Assembly (NCBI GenBank): GCA_014323675.1
Contig: JACONN010000005.1
Location: 1-64,000, forward strand
From: Hormoscilla sp. GM7CHS1pb
Lineage (GTDB): Bacteria; Cyanobacteriota; Cyanobacteriia; Cyanobacteriales; Desertifilaceae
DNA: 64,000 bases
Reading direction: 5' to 3'
Shown here: piece by piece, positions 37,949 to 47,745 of the stretch
Position numbering within the stretch: position 1 is the stretch's first letter
Layout: every line of letters begins with the position of its first letter
The notes under the pieces: model-generated
Database searches by the model: none
The model's input: the letters and a program-made list of their open reading frames with translations, nothing else
What the model was told of the DNA's origin: nothing
Made by a program: the position numbers and the translations under genes

Positions 37949-38485
37949 TCAAGATCGAGAGTTTGCTGGCAAAAGCATCTGCCCTCTTGATTCTTGCTGA
38001 GGCTTTAGTTTGAGAATCTTTGGCAAGAAATTGCAGCCCCAATGGGAGCGGCGATCGGACTTAGCCCGGGGTTTATACCGGCTACAAAAGCTTTTATATT
38101 TTTCAGCACAACCATCTAAATTATCAGCAAGTTCTAAGAACGCTGGATGCCATTGGGTCAATCCATCATCGGTCAATCGTGCATAGGATCCATAATTAGA
38201 AAAGTCATAGAAAAAACCTTGTTGCATCCCAGCAGTTTTAGGATTGGCGTATGGATAACTACACTGGATATGTAAAGGTCTATTTCCCAAGGTGAAGCCC
38301 AGTATAAGACAACTTGGCCAGGATATCAACAAATGTCGATCGTAGTCTAACCAACAGTCGTCTTTGTGCCAACCTACCTTTTCGCCAAAGTTTGTATAAT
38401 TGGCGTTACAACCCAACCAAATCTGCTGCTGCGTGCTAAAGCCGAAATGTCCATTGCTGTGCTTTAGCCAGAGTCGATCGAGCAT
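37949..38485 (-). pseudogene. GUN4-like domain fragment
   Basis: The N-terminal third (LDRLWLKHSNGHFGFSTQQQ, then FGEKVGW) matches the porphyrin-binding GUN4 domain, which often ends multidomain cyanobacterial kinases or proteases. ATG 38485 has no ribosome binding site and the frame closes about 15 codons upstream, so the missing N-terminal part was probably lost. The last 80 residues (PYANPKTAGMQQGFFYDFSN and on) are not recognisable. Expression is doubtful. Confidence 0.5.
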
Positions 38486-38729
38486 CTGTAAGAGCTGTAG
38501 TTTATAGTTTCTAACTTCAATTCTTGCATATAATTATCAACATCTCCACCTGTTTGTGATTTTTATCGTGTATTAAACATACCATTAATTTTAAATCAAG
38601 GGGGCAGGGACAAACACCCCCTGCTTTGAGCCGACTGGCGATCGTCGTCCGGAGGCAGCCTCGCTTGTGGTAAGATTGAGATTGCTTCCATTCCCCTATC
38701 TACCTGTACTTACTATAGTTCATCTAGCA

Positions 38730-39053
38730 ATGTCTTTGAGAATCATTGAAAATTTTGATAGCAGCTTTACCTTGGACCCGGAGGCTAAAGCCACTCTCTT
38801 TAGCTTACTCCAAAGTGAAGTTTTCTTAGATCAAGTGAGTCAACAACTCAATGGAGTTCCCGTAGAGTTTACGGAGTTCCTGTTTCAACCCGTACCCTAC
38901 AGCGCCGGGACTCCCAAAGGCATGCCCCCTGAATTTGAAAAGTATCATGACTCCCAAGAACATGCGATCGTCAACGTGCCGCCCAACTTCATGTTCAAAG
39001 CGAAAATATTCAAACCCAGTCGCCTCTGTGCAATTTACCGCAAAATTAAGTAA
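38730..39053 (+). CDS. Conserved hypothetical protein upstream of a GIY-YIG gene
   Basis: From ATG 38730 the 107-residue protein reads MSLRIIENFDSSFTLDPEAK and ends KIFKPSRLCAIYRKIK. No known domain. It is separated by seven bases from the GIY-YIG gene, so the two form an operon and probably share a task. Confidence 0.65.
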   Translation: MSLRIIENFDSSFTLDPEAKATLFSLLQSEVFLDQVSQQLNGVPVEFTEFLFQPVPYSAGTPKGMPPEFEKYHDSQEHAIVNVPPNFMFKAKIFKPSRLCAIYRKIK

Positions 39054-39060
39054 CTAGGCC

Positions 39061-39600
39061 ATGACAACCGACAATAATATTCCAGCCCTCGCTAGTCTAA
39101 CATATCTGCCCTATCTTGACGAAACCGGTCACTTGCCCCAGCAGTTGCAAGGCAAAATTGGGATTTATGCTATCTTTGATGAAGCGCAAGATCTGCAACT
39201 TGTCAACTATTCTCGTGATGTCTTTGTCAGCTTGAAGCAACATTTAGTCCGTCAACCCCAAAGCTGCTATTGGTTGAAGGTGCAAACTATTGACAGACCG
39301 AAGCGGGCAACCTTAGAAAATATTCGGGATGCTTGGATCGCGGAAAATGGTACTACCCCACCTGGGAATGGTGCTTCCGCAGGCAAATGGACTGAACCTA
39401 TTGATGCGAAAATCACCATGACAGATGAAGAAAAAAGCAGTTATGGGGCGAGTGACGAACTGGGGCAAATGAAACTGTTGAAAAATGTAGCGAGGCGGGT
39501 GGAAGCGGAAATTAAAGCCGGACTTGCCGAACGGGGAGTCCAAGAGGAAATTCGCTTTAACCCCAAACTGAAGGAAAAGGGCTTACTTGACTTAAAGTAG
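39061..39600 (+). CDS. GIY-YIG nuclease-family protein
   Basis: The 179-residue protein has GKIGIYAIFDEAQDLQLVNY followed by SRDV, in line with the GIY-(x10)-YIG-like core of small cyanobacterial GIY-YIG proteins, then CYWLKVQTIDRP. The C-terminal part is charged and helical (ARRVEAEIKAGLAERGVQEE). The second tyrosine motif is weak (YSRD), so nuclease activity is not certain. It is seven bases after the preceding gene. An AGGGTGGGCATCGCCCACC palindrome follows. Confidence 0.75.
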   Translation: MTTDNNIPALASLTYLPYLDETGHLPQQLQGKIGIYAIFDEAQDLQLVNYSRDVFVSLKQHLVRQPQSCYWLKVQTIDRPKRATLENIRDAWIAENGTTPPGNGASAGKWTEPIDAKITMTDEEKSSYGASDELGQMKLLKNVARRVEAEIKAGLAERGVQEEIRFNPKLKEKGLLDLK

Positions 39601-39650
39601 AACGTAGGGTGGGCATCGCCCACCATTGAACTAATGTAGGAAGGAGTAAG

Positions 39651-39803
39651 ATGACTGCGGAGAACATTCTGGAAGAGAAGAAAGAGAATCTTCACCAGTT
39701 GCTGCCAGCAGCAGAGTCAGATATATTTGAGTGGACAAAACAGTGGTATCCAGTAGCAGTTGTAGACTACCTGGACCCGTCTCGTCCTCATGCCATACAG
39801 TTA
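39651..39803 (+). pseudogene. 5-prime part of a pheophorbide-a-oxygenase-like Rieske gene, cut by IS630
   Basis: Fifty-one codons ending DYLDPSRPHAIQL match the N-terminus of PaO/Lls1-type Rieske oxygenases (FEWTKQWYPVAVV). The frame then enters the IS630 copy at the TA of TTA 39801-39803. The remaining 452 residues lie at 50268-51627 on the opposite strand, next to the other IS630 copy. Joining the halves at a single TA is in frame and gives about 503 residues. Confidence 0.88.
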
Positions 39804-40834
39804 CAGCAAGTTCAGGAAACAAGTAGAACATTTTTGTGCTAAACTAGAGCTATACTCAATGCAGACCAAATTCAGCTATGGGACGTTACTCTCTGGACCT
39901 TAGACAAAAAGTCGTCACTGCTTATAAATTGGGCAAAGGCTCGATTCGGCAACTTGCCGAGCAGTTTATGCTCAGTCCTGCTACTGTTCATAGTTATATA
40001 AAACAATATCGAGAAACGCAAGATCTAACCCCTAAAAAACCCGGCCCCAAACGTCCGGGCAAGCTAGAAGCCTATCGAGACTTGATCGTGAAGATGGTAA
40101 AAGATTACCCAGATTGGACGGTAGGCTGAGGAACATCTGTTAAATGAGCAGGATGTTTATGTCAGTGTAGGGGGATGTGTGAGTTCCTAAAAAAAGAAGG
40201 CTTAACTCTTAAAAAAAAACTTACCGGGCAGAAAAAGTAGCAACTCCAGCAGTTCAACAGCAGCGAGTTGATTACCGAGAGCGGGTTCGAGATGTCCCAC
40301 AGGGAAAATTGATATTTATTGATGAGGCAGCTTTCTGGATAGGGATGAGTCGCGAAATGGCGCCCGTGTGAAAAAGGTAAAAAGGCATTCTATTTAAGAC
40401 CATTTTATAAGGGCAGGAAAATGACGTTAATCGGAGCAATAAGTATTGAAAGGGTTGTGGCGAAAAAAGCAATTAAAGGCTCTATGAAAGGTAAGGATTT
40501 TAAGGATTTTGTTGAACATGACCTGGTGGAGAAGCTGAATCCAGGGGATGTGGTAGTTATGGATAACCTTAATATCCATAAAATGAAAGGTATCGAAGAA
40601 CTGATAGTCGCTACGGGAGCAAGAGTAGAATATTTATCACCCTACTCACCAGACTTCAATCCTATTGAGATGTTGTGGTCAACGGTTAAGTCACTGGTCA
40701 GAATGTTCCCAACACGAGCAATGGAGGCGCTAGAAAAGTTAATTGAACTTGCTCTAATCCTGATTGGAACAAATACGTTTAAAAACTGGTTTACTAAATG
40801 CTGTTATTGTACTAGCTAACTGGTGAACAAGCTG
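39804..40834 (+). mobile_element. IS630-family element, copy 1 (decayed transposase)
   Basis: Ends are CAGCAAGTTCAGG and GGTGAACAAGCTG, flanked by TA (39802-39803 and 40835-40836), the IS630 target. Frame 39878-40129 is the HTH half (MGRYSLDLRQKVVTAYKLGK). Frame 40421-40819 holds the DDE half (VVMDNLNIHK, YSPDFNPIEMLWSTVKS). Stops and shifts near 40128 and 40370 separate them, so the transposase is probably inactive. Confidence 0.9.
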
Positions 40835-40953
40835 TAAGCTGTCGCGCATCTAAACTGCATGTTGGAGCTTCCGGTAAAATCGAGGCAACCCACGACAGCG
40901 TAGCGTCAGCTCTAACGGTAATTTGGGACTATGCAATTTAAATGCATCACAGC

Positions 40954-41580
40954 TTACCAGATAGTTGATAAATCCAGAACGAATCCTGGTAAAACGCTTT
41001 CCCCCCTAATCCGATCGGGATTTTCTAACACTTCTACTTCCGCATTGGGACGATAAATATAGACCCTTCTATTATTTCGGTCAATCAACCAACCCAAGGA
41101 CACACCATTATCAATATATTCCAGCATTTTCTCTTGCAGAGATTGCAGTCCGTCGCTGGGAGAACGCAACTCCACCACAAAATCCGGGCAAATGGGAGCA
41201 AATTTAGTTTGTTGTTCTCGGGTGAGAGAATTCCATTTTTCCAGTCTCATCCAAGCTGCATCCGAGGATTTAGTCGCCCCGTTGGGTAGAATAAACCCAG
41301 TGGAAGAGTCAAACCCGACTCCAGTGCCATCCTTCTCTGTCCAGTTGCCAAGTTGTCGAATAAGCTTAAAGTTCCGATTTCCAGTTTCAGAACCAGTCGG
41401 TGACATGATGATAATTTCTCCTGATGCTGTGCGTTCTATACGGTAATCGCGGTTCAGTTGACAGAAGTCAAAAAATTGGTCCGCAGTCATTTCTACTACT
41501 GGATAAAATTTTAATACCATTGGTGCTAATTCTGGATAATCTATCTCCCGAACCTGGTTCTCTGTTTTTGCGGCTGTCAT
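40954..41580 (-). CDS. Uma2-family (DUF820) protein, tandem copy A
   Basis: 208 residues. MTADQFFDFCQLNRDYRIER, then FILPNGATKSSDAAW, CPDFVVELRSPSDGLQSLQE with the D...E-x-x pattern, and GVSLGWLIDRNNRRVYIYRP. It is about 90 percent identical by eye to copy B directly upstream; the repeating unit is about 655 bp. It lies just inside the inferred inversion boundary. Confidence 0.9.
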   Translation of the reverse strand: MTAAKTENQVREIDYPELAPMVLKFYPVVEMTADQFFDFCQLNRDYRIERTASGEIIIMSPTGSETGNRNFKLIRQLGNWTEKDGTGVGFDSSTGFILPNGATKSSDAAWMRLEKWNSLTREQQTKFAPICPDFVVELRSPSDGLQSLQEKMLEYIDNGVSLGWLIDRNNRRVYIYRPNAEVEVLENPDRIRGESVLPGFVLDLSTIW

Positions 41581-41612
41581 TTGATGTTACCTCACGATAT
41601 TTATTTTCAATC

Positions 41613-42233
41613 TTACCAGATAGTTGATAAATCTAGAACGAATCCCGGTAAAATGCTTTCCTCCCTAAGACGCGCGGGACTATCTAACAGTTCCACTTCG
41701 GCATCGGGACGATAAATATAGACCCTTCTATTATTTCGGTCAATCAACCAACCCAAGGACACGCCATTATCAATATATTCCAGCATTTTCTCTTGCAGAG
41801 ATTGCAGTCTGTCACTGGGAGAACGCAACTCCACCACAAAATCAGGACAAATGGGAGCAAATTTAATTTGTTGTTCTCGGGTGAGGGAATTCCATTTTTC
41901 CAGTCTCACCCAAGCAGCATCCGCAGATTTCGTCACCCCGTTGGGTAGGATAAACCCAGTGGAAGAGTCAAACCCGACTCCAGTGCCATCCTTCTCTGTC
42001 CAGTTGCCAAGTTGTCGAATAAGCTTAAAGTTCCGATTTCCAGTTTCAGAACCAGTCGGTGACATGATGATAATTTCTCCTGATGCTGTGCGTTCTATAC
42101 GGTAATCGCGGTTCAGTTGACAGAAGTCAAAAAATTGGTCCGCAGTCATTTCCACTACTGAATGAAATTTTAACACCATTGGTGCCACTTCTGGATAATC
42201 TATCTCCCTGTTTTCGGTTTTTGCCGCTATCAT
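41613..42233 (-). CDS. Uma2-family (DUF820) protein, tandem copy B
   Basis: 206 residues with the same motifs as copy A (CPDFVVELRSPSDRLQSLQE). It is 32 bp from copy A on the same strand. Differences are scattered and conservative, so both copies appear to be maintained. Confidence 0.9.
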   Translation of the reverse strand: MIAAKTENREIDYPEVAPMVLKFHSVVEMTADQFFDFCQLNRDYRIERTASGEIIIMSPTGSETGNRNFKLIRQLGNWTEKDGTGVGFDSSTGFILPNGVTKSADAAWVRLEKWNSLTREQQIKFAPICPDFVVELRSPSDRLQSLQEKMLEYIDNGVSLGWLIDRNNRRVYIYRPDAEVELLDSPARLREESILPGFVLDLSTIW

Positions 42234-42341
42234 TGTTGTCGATCCTGCTATTATAGTTATGGTCTACTTCTAAGATGATAACTTAATAGGGGCTAGGCTG
42301 CAATTATTCAGGCGATCGCATCTGTGGTGCCAGTCCGGGAT

Positions 42342-42540
42342 GGGTGTGGTCAAAAACAGTTGGTACGGGGAGATCCTCGCGGGGTGCGAGTTGCCTGAGG
42401 AGATTACATATGTCAATTTATGTCATAATTCGCGCTAGAATGCTTCGCCCGTGCCCCTAAACGGGGCACGGGGAAACACTGAAGTGTTTACTACGAACCT
42501 GGGAGGGCCCATAAACGATCGACGGGTTTTGACCACACCC
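42342..42540. mobile_element. MITE of the GGGTGTGGTC family, 9-bp target duplication
   Basis: Inverted ends GGGTGTGGTCAAAA / TTTTGACCACACCC are flanked by GTCCGGGAT (42333-42341 and 42541-42549). The 199 bp include a TACTACGAACCT insert related to the array at 27626. Relatives lie at 30343-30530, 47394-47543 and from 48000. Confidence 0.9.
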
Positions 42541-42714
42541 GTCCGGGATGCAAAACAGACAGCATATTTATGCGTAAAATGAGATCGTGGCGCTGGATTA
42601 GCAAAATCCGGGTCAGTCAGCTTACCGCTAACCTTGAATAACTGCTCGCTGGCAGTAGCGGTTAGTGCAAGATAGAAGAAACACAGAGTCCTTCTTACTT
42701 CTGGGTGAAACGTG

Positions 42715-45087
42715 ATGGCCACAATTATCAATCCCCCCTATCCTTACTTAGAACTCAACTATCAAGGGCAGATGTTATGCCGGGATCTCACAAAAGACGA
42801 GCATATCTTAGGGCGTTCCGCCCAGCAGGCAGACTTGGTAGTGGATAATAGCTGGCGGGTAGTGGGTCGAAGTCAGGCGGTCCTGCGCCGCTACGGCTCG
42901 GAATACCATATATTCGATGGTGATGGTCAACAGCCTAGCACTAACGGCTTGTTCCTCGATCGCACTCGCATTACTCCCTCCCAAGGGTTGCTTCTGAAAA
43001 ATGGCATGGAATTGCGCATCGGCCAAGACCCCCAGAACCAGGTGATCCTCACCTATTTTAACCTCTCTAGCGGAACGATCTCTACCCCGATCGCTCAACA
43101 TAGCATTTCCCTGAAAAGCGGGCAATGCGAACGGGGTCGCAACCCCAGCGCTACCCTGCAACTAGATTCTCCGGTGGTTTCCTGGCGTCACGCCTTGATT
43201 AAACCAGACGCGAAGGGACAGTATCTACTGCGGGACTACAGTACTAATGGGGTGTTTGTAGATGGTCAGCGGGTGAATGGTTCTCACGTCCTCAGTTCTG
43301 GGTCAACCATTCGCATTGGGCCCTTTACTCTCGTCTTGCGCGGGAATGAGTTACAGGTACTCGACCAAGGCAATCAAATTCGCCTGGATGCCCTACAGCT
43401 ACTGCGAGAGGTCAAAGATAAGAAGGGCAAGCGACGCAAATTACTCGATCGCATTACTTTGGCGATCGAACCGGGACAATTTGTGGCCCTAGTGGGTGGC
43501 AGCGGTGCGGGGAAATCAACTTTGATGCGGACCCTCCTGGGTATTGACCCCACTACGGAGGGGACCCTGCAGATCAATGGTGAAGACTTGCGAACTAATT
43601 TTAATATCTATCGCACCCAAATTGGCTACGTGCCCCAGGATGATATTATACACAAATCCTTGACTGTGGTGGAGGTGCTGACCTATGCAGCTAAGTTGCG
43701 CTTGCCTCCAGATCTTGATGTCAGTCAGGTGGTGGAAAAAACTCTGGAAGAAATTGAAATGAGCGATCGCCAGGACGTGTTAGTCAGTCAGTTGAGTGGC
43801 GGTCAGCGCAAGCGGGTGAGTATTGGAGTGGAACTGCTGGCCGACCCCAAGCTGTTTTTCCTGGACGAACCTACTTCTGGTCTGGACCCGGGGTTGGATA
43901 AAAAGATGATGCAGTTGCTGCGCAAGTTGGCCGACCAGGGACGTACCGTTATCCTCGTCACCCATGCTACCGCCAATATCACGCAATGCGATCGCATCGT
44001 CTTTTTAGGTCGTGGCGGACGCCTCTGTTACTTCGGACCTCCCCAGGAGGCGAGTAAATTCTTTACCCTGACCTCTCAGGAAGACTTCGCCGACATCTAT
44101 ATCAAACTGGAACAAGGGGAACATGTTGTCCAGCAATGGGCCGTGAGATTTGAGAGTTCGGACTACTACCGAGATTATATCACTAATCATCTGAGTGCGG
44201 GCAACCAGCCTCAGTCTGCGATCGCATCTCCTCAACAGGTTAAACCTTCTTCGATCGGGCAATTATCTCTGCTGAGTCAACGCTACTTGCGACTCCTGTG
44301 GCGCGACCCCGTTAATCTCGGATTATCTCTGTTTACCGCCCCTATTGGCATCAGTCTAATTACTCTCGCAATTGATAAAGAACCCTTAGTTCTCCCCGAT
44401 ACACCTGATTCTACCCTAGCCCCTTTAGCCTTGCGAGTCTTATTTGTCTTTACCTGTGCTGCTATTTGGGTAGGACTCTCCAGTTCCTTGCAAGAAATTG
44501 TTAAAGAAGCGGCCATTTACCTGCGCGAACGGTTGGTGAACCTAAGATTATTTGCCTATCTGGGTTCAAAACTGTTAATTCTTTCGGGGTTAGCGCTGTT
44601 GCAAACTCTGTTAATCTGTGCAGTAATTCTAGTTGGATTCAAATCGCCCTCGCCGGAATTTATCCCCTGGTTTCTGGGGTTGGGTATCACCACCTTCGGG
44701 ACTTTATTAACTAGCATGAGTCTGGGTTTGACCATCTCTGCCCTGGCCAAAAATGGCACTCAGGCCAATAGCACTTTACCCCTGCTGTTAATCCCTCAGA
44801 TTATTTTCTCCGGGGTTTTGTTTAAGATGGAAGGTCTTGCTAGTAAGATCTCTTGGTTGATGCTGAGTCGTTGGTCGATCGGGGCCTATGGGGCCTTAGT
44901 AGATGTGAATGGAATGGCACCCAAGGGATTTGATGGCGAACCTCTGCCCCACCTGCCCTTCCAGGGAAGCGATGTTTATGCTGCCACTTGGGGTAATCTG
45001 GGCTTAAATTGGGGAATGTTGTGCCTGCATACCTTAGTTTACCTGGGAGTGACCTGGTTGGTGCAGAAGCGGAAAGATATTTTTTAA
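42715..45087 (+). CDS. FHA-domain ABC exporter (ABCG-like half transporter)
   Basis: The 790-residue protein starts with two FHA phosphothreonine-binding domains (about residues 25-100 with RSAQQADLVVD, and 140-205 with LRDYSTNGVFVDG). An ABC ATPase follows: Walker A GGSGAGKST near 262, signature LSGGQRKRVSIG, Walker B FFLDEPTSGLDP. A C-terminal six-helix ABC-2 domain ends it. This ABCG-type order is common in cyanobacteria and suggests export gated by Ser/Thr phosphorylation. The substrate is unknown. ATG 42715 is used rather than the adjacent GTG. Confidence 0.92.
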   Translation: MATIINPPYPYLELNYQGQMLCRDLTKDEHILGRSAQQADLVVDNSWRVVGRSQAVLRRYGSEYHIFDGDGQQPSTNGLFLDRTRITPSQGLLLKNGMELRIGQDPQNQVILTYFNLSSGTISTPIAQHSISLKSGQCERGRNPSATLQLDSPVVSWRHALIKPDAKGQYLLRDYSTNGVFVDGQRVNGSHVLSSGSTIRIGPFTLVLRGNELQVLDQGNQIRLDALQLLREVKDKKGKRRKLLDRITLAIEPGQFVALVGGSGAGKSTLMRTLLGIDPTTEGTLQINGEDLRTNFNIYRTQIGYVPQDDIIHKSLTVVEVLTYAAKLRLPPDLDVSQVVEKTLEEIEMSDRQDVLVSQLSGGQRKRVSIGVELLADPKLFFLDEPTSGLDPGLDKKMMQLLRKLADQGRTVILVTHATANITQCDRIVFLGRGGRLCYFGPPQEASKFFTLTSQEDFADIYIKLEQGEHVVQQWAVRFESSDYYRDYITNHLSAGNQPQSAIASPQQVKPSSIGQLSLLSQRYLRLLWRDPVNLGLSLFTAPIGISLITLAIDKEPLVLPDTPDSTLAPLALRVLFVFTCAAIWVGLSSSLQEIVKEAAIYLRERLVNLRLFAYLGSKLLILSGLALLQTLLICAVILVGFKSPSPEFIPWFLGLGITTFGTLLTSMSLGLTISALAKNGTQANSTLPLLLIPQIIFSGVLFKMEGLASKISWLMLSRWSIGAYGALVDVNGMAPKGFDGEPLPHLPFQGSDVYAATWGNLGLNWGMLCLHTLVYLGVTWLVQKRKDIF

Positions 45088-45247
45088 GTGCGAATGGTGG
45101 CGAATGGTGATGCTATTTGTTGGGCGATCGGGTATAGTGGGAGATGAGACGAGCGCGACCAATGCTGTAGAATATCTAGTAACCTTGCCTCCCGATCGCC
45201 AGTTCGCCAGGAAATCATGTATATCAAGCAAGAGAGGAGATGAATCA

Positions 45248-45697
45248 ATGCTGGACAATTTTATCGCCAAAAATATAGACTTTGACCCGGCGATCGTGGT
45301 CAAAGATAAAGACGATCGTCCCATGATGTTTGTCGATGTCAGATCTTACCGGGCATTTAGCTCTGAAGACTTGACGATCCATCACCTGGAGGATTATCAA
45401 CATGTACCTTTTCTGATGTTTGTCAATCTCAAACAAATCAGAATATATCCGTCTGGTAATTATCAGCCAGTAATGATCTTAAAAGCTGAAGAAATTTTGT
45501 CTTTTTATGCTCCCAATTATCAAGAGTATAAAGTAATTTCTCAGCATTATTTGGTGAGCTTAGTAGATAGTTGGTTAAGTGACATATCTTATCATTGGAA
45601 AAGCCAAAATCCTCCTTTTGAAACGCAAATTAATGAAGTCGGTTTAACTTCTCTGCTAGAAAAAGGTTTTGTTGAGAGAATATGGGAGTGGGATTAA
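45248..45697 (+). CDS. PD-(D/E)xK-like partner protein of PIN module 1
   Basis: The 149-residue protein begins MLDNFIAKNIDFDPAIVVKD, continues DDRPMMFVDVRSYRAF, and ends LLEKGFVERIWEWD. The DP-x-IVVKD and MMFVDV strands resemble the core of PD-(D/E)xK folds, but the catalytic ExK is not kept, so it may be a non-catalytic partner. GGAG precedes ATG 45248. Its stop codon directly abuts the ATG of the PIN gene, and the pair recurs at 48950-50008. Confidence 0.7.
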   Translation: MLDNFIAKNIDFDPAIVVKDKDDRPMMFVDVRSYRAFSSEDLTIHHLEDYQHVPFLMFVNLKQIRIYPSGNYQPVMILKAEEILSFYAPNYQEYKVISQHYLVSLVDSWLSDISYHWKSQNPPFETQINEVGLTSLLEKGFVERIWEWD

Positions 45698-46303
45698 ATG
45701 TCGGTTTTTTTGTATATTGAAACCAATGGAATCATGTCTTTGGCTCAAAAACGAAATCCAGCAATTGAGTCATTGCTCTCTAACTTACCTGATGATGTTC
45801 AGTTAGTCTTACCCAGCATTTGCTACATGGAAGCACTATTTGCTTTTCAGCGAGATATAAAACGTCGAGATGAATTCGATCGAGATTTGACCATTGAGAT
45901 TAATGAAGCGAGCCGAAGAAATTTGAGAATTTCGCAATTGGTGATGAATGACTTAAAACAAAGTCAAGAGAGATACGATGCACTCTCAGAACAGTTAAAT
46001 ACTGAATTCATTGAATCCTTGATGTTTTTAGCATCTCGTCTGACTTTAATCCATCCTCAACCGGATACGTTAATCACAACCTTACTAGATCCCAAGTTGA
46101 ATAAATTCACTGAAAGGAGAGATGATTTTATTTTGCGCTGTATTGTCGAACACGCGCAAAATCATTCTTCCGAAAGGAAAGCCTTTTTCAGTGAAAATAC
46201 GAAACAGTTTGGACAGCAACCTGTTCGAGAGGTTTATCGAGAAGTTGGGATTACCTATTTTGGGAATGTAGAAAATTTACAAGGTTGGTTGAATCGCGAC
46301 TAA
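45698..46303 (+). CDS. PIN-like protein of module 1
   Basis: The 201-residue protein reads SVFLYIETNGIMSLAQKRNP, then LPSICYMEALFAFQ, RRDDFILRCIVEHAQNH and KAFFSENTKQFG. These are the four acidic blocks expected of a PIN-fold ribonuclease, with E replacing the first D. It ends with GITYFGNVENLQGWL. Two genes with no gap look like a toxin-antitoxin or defence pair; activity is inferred only. Confidence 0.75.
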   Translation: MSVFLYIETNGIMSLAQKRNPAIESLLSNLPDDVQLVLPSICYMEALFAFQRDIKRRDEFDRDLTIEINEASRRNLRISQLVMNDLKQSQERYDALSEQLNTEFIESLMFLASRLTLIHPQPDTLITTLLDPKLNKFTERRDDFILRCIVEHAQNHSSERKAFFSENTKQFGQQPVREVYREVGITYFGNVENLQGWLNRD

Positions 46304-46396
46304 TGCTGTATAATCTGGTAACATGGAATTGCCACCCGATCGCCGGGTGTTATTAATGTATCATCAGATACATGGTATCATGAGTAGAGAGAAAAT
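46304..46396. promoter_or_regulatory. Conserved leader of the PIN modules, with a palindromic operator candidate
   Basis: About 90 bp (CTAATGCTGTATAATCTGG to GGTATCATGAG) recur at 48846-48935. They include ATGTATC-ATCA-GATACAT (46356-46373 and 48904-48921), a 7-bp perfect inverted repeat just upstream of the start codon, and a CGATCGCCGGGTGTTATT block. This fits autoregulation of a paired module. Confidence 0.55.
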
Positions 46397-46536
46397 ATGG
46401 CTCTGGAAAATTTTGTTGTCAAAAATGTTGACTTTGACCCGGATATTATTGAGATTAATGAAGCAAGACGAAGCAATTTGAACATTTCACAATTGTTGAT
46501 GAATGACTTAGAACAAAGTCAAGTGAAATATAATTT
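46397..46536 (+). pseudogene. Fused remnant of a third PIN module
   Basis: The first 16 codons of the partner gene (MALENFVVKNVDFDPDI) run directly into the middle of the PIN gene (EINEARRSNLNISQLLMNDL). The deletion of about 600 bp joined short ATT matches. The frame then meets a MITE at 46537. The rest of the PIN gene is at 48325. Confidence 0.85.
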
Positions 46537-46659
46537 GGGTGCATCCGAGATTTGCAAAGATAGCTGTAGGGGCGAAGCATTCGGGCAACAAATTATGATA
46601 TAAGTTTACAGATAGACAGTCCGAATTGTGCTTCGCCCTTGCAAAAGTGGGATGCACCC
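46537..46659. mobile_element. MITE of the GGGTGCATCC family (copy A)
   Basis: The 123-bp element has ends GGGTGCATCC / GGGATGCACCC. The left flank is TATAATTT (PIN gene) and the right flank CATTCTTG (hypothetical gene), so the two flanks come from different target sites. Its partner is copy B at 48205-48324. Confidence 0.9.
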
Positions 46660-47202
46660 CATTCTTGGCAGATGTCTAGTGGAGTAGAATGCATATGTCG
46701 GAGTGAAGTATTTCAGGACGGTGAAGATAACTGGTGGACTAGAGTTTGTCCCAGTGGCGTCAGTCAACAGGGTCTTACCACTCCTGAAGATGCCGATCGC
46801 ATGACGGAAATTGGCATAATCTTATATAAACAGTTGCAGTCCGCCCCAACATATCGTTATGCTTTAGTAGGAGTCGAAGTAGATGAATTCAGAACCTACA
46901 GCGAACTGACAGCAATGCCGCCCGACATTTCCTTTTCTGGACTGGTACTAACATCAAGCTTATGGCAGATGATGGGTTCTCCTGTGGATTTCCGGATTTT
47001 TGCTCCCGGTTATTTGCATCCAAGCAGATGGGTGTATCTCTTGAAGATCGTGAAGCCCCTGCCAGCTCCCCGGGTAACGAACCCTCCGCTGCGAGGAATG
47101 GGCCTGGAGCGCGGGCTTTGTTCCTGTAGTCGGACTCCTCGTTCCCACGGCTCTGCCTGGGAACGGGTTCCGGCGGGGAGGTCTCCTACCAACGGGTTTT
47201 GA
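46660..47202 (+). pseudogene. 3-prime part of a permuted hypothetical gene
   Basis: The frame continues from the MITE as HSWQMSSGVECICRSEVF, then EDADRMTEIGIILYKQLQSA, YALVGVEVDEFRTYSEL and so on. The 5-prime end, with ATG 48116, lies 1.5 kb downstream and joins here in frame when one CATTCTTG is removed. The joined protein is about 207 residues. The last 50 residues after FRIFAPGY run into repeats and may not be native. Family unknown. Confidence 0.75.
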
Positions 47203-47347
47203 CCGCACCCGGTTTGGGCTGCATCTGCATAAACAAAAGCCGGACTCCTCGTTCCCACGGCTCTGCCTGGGAACGGGTTCCGGCGGGGAAGTCTCCTACC
47301 AACGGGTTTTGACCGCACCCGGTTTGGACTGCATCTGCATAAACAAA
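47131..47347. repeat. 110-bp tandem duplication with two GTTCCCACGG palindromes
   Basis: The unit CGGACTCCTCGTTCCCACGG through GCATCTGCATAAACAAAA occurs twice, at 47131 and 47241. Each has the GTTCCCACGGCTC-TGCCTGGGAAC palindrome (47141-47164 and 47251-47274). Confidence 0.8.
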
Positions 47348-47393
47348 ACCTTGATTATCCTTGTAAAAATGGGCAGTTTCAACCGTTCAGCTA

Positions 47394-47543
47394 GGGTGTG
47401 GTCAAAAACAGTTGGTACGGGGAGATCCTCGCTCGCAGGGTGCGGGACGAAGCATTCACCAGAAGATATGTTATTTTATGTCATAATTTGCGGAAGAATG
47501 CTTCGCCCCTAGGGCCTAGAAACGATCGACGGGTTTTGACCAC
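47394..47543. mobile_element. MITE of the GGGTGTGGTC family (copy with damaged right end)
   Basis: It starts GGGTGTGGTCAAAAACAG and ends GGGTTTTGACCACC, where the final bases are lost. No target duplication is visible. It lies in the segment between the two halves of the permuted gene. Confidence 0.75.
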
Positions 47544-47569
47544 CAACTCTGGCCAAGGCTGGTTGAGAG

Positions 47570-47745
47570 TGAAGACCTTGAATAGATCTATTCCGATCCA
47601 GAATAGATCTATTCCGACCGAGAATAAGTTTATTTTTGCCAAAAATAGGCTTACTTTTGCCAAGAATAAGTCAATTCTCTCTCACATGAAGCTTACTTTT
47701 GCCAAGAATAAGTCAATTCTCTCTCACATAAAGCTCACTTTGCTG
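47570..47745. repeat. Short tandem repeats
   Basis: AATAGATCTATTCCGA occurs twice, followed by two copies of a 42-bp unit with CTTACTTTTGCCAAGAATAA and GTCAATTCTCTCTCACAT. There is no coding potential beyond the repeat. Confidence 0.7.

Noticed and set aside
40835..40953. The missing C-terminal half of the DNA methyltransferase beside IS630 copy 1
   Set aside because: Translation in the matching frame shows no methyltransferase motif, so the second inversion breakpoint cannot be proven this way.
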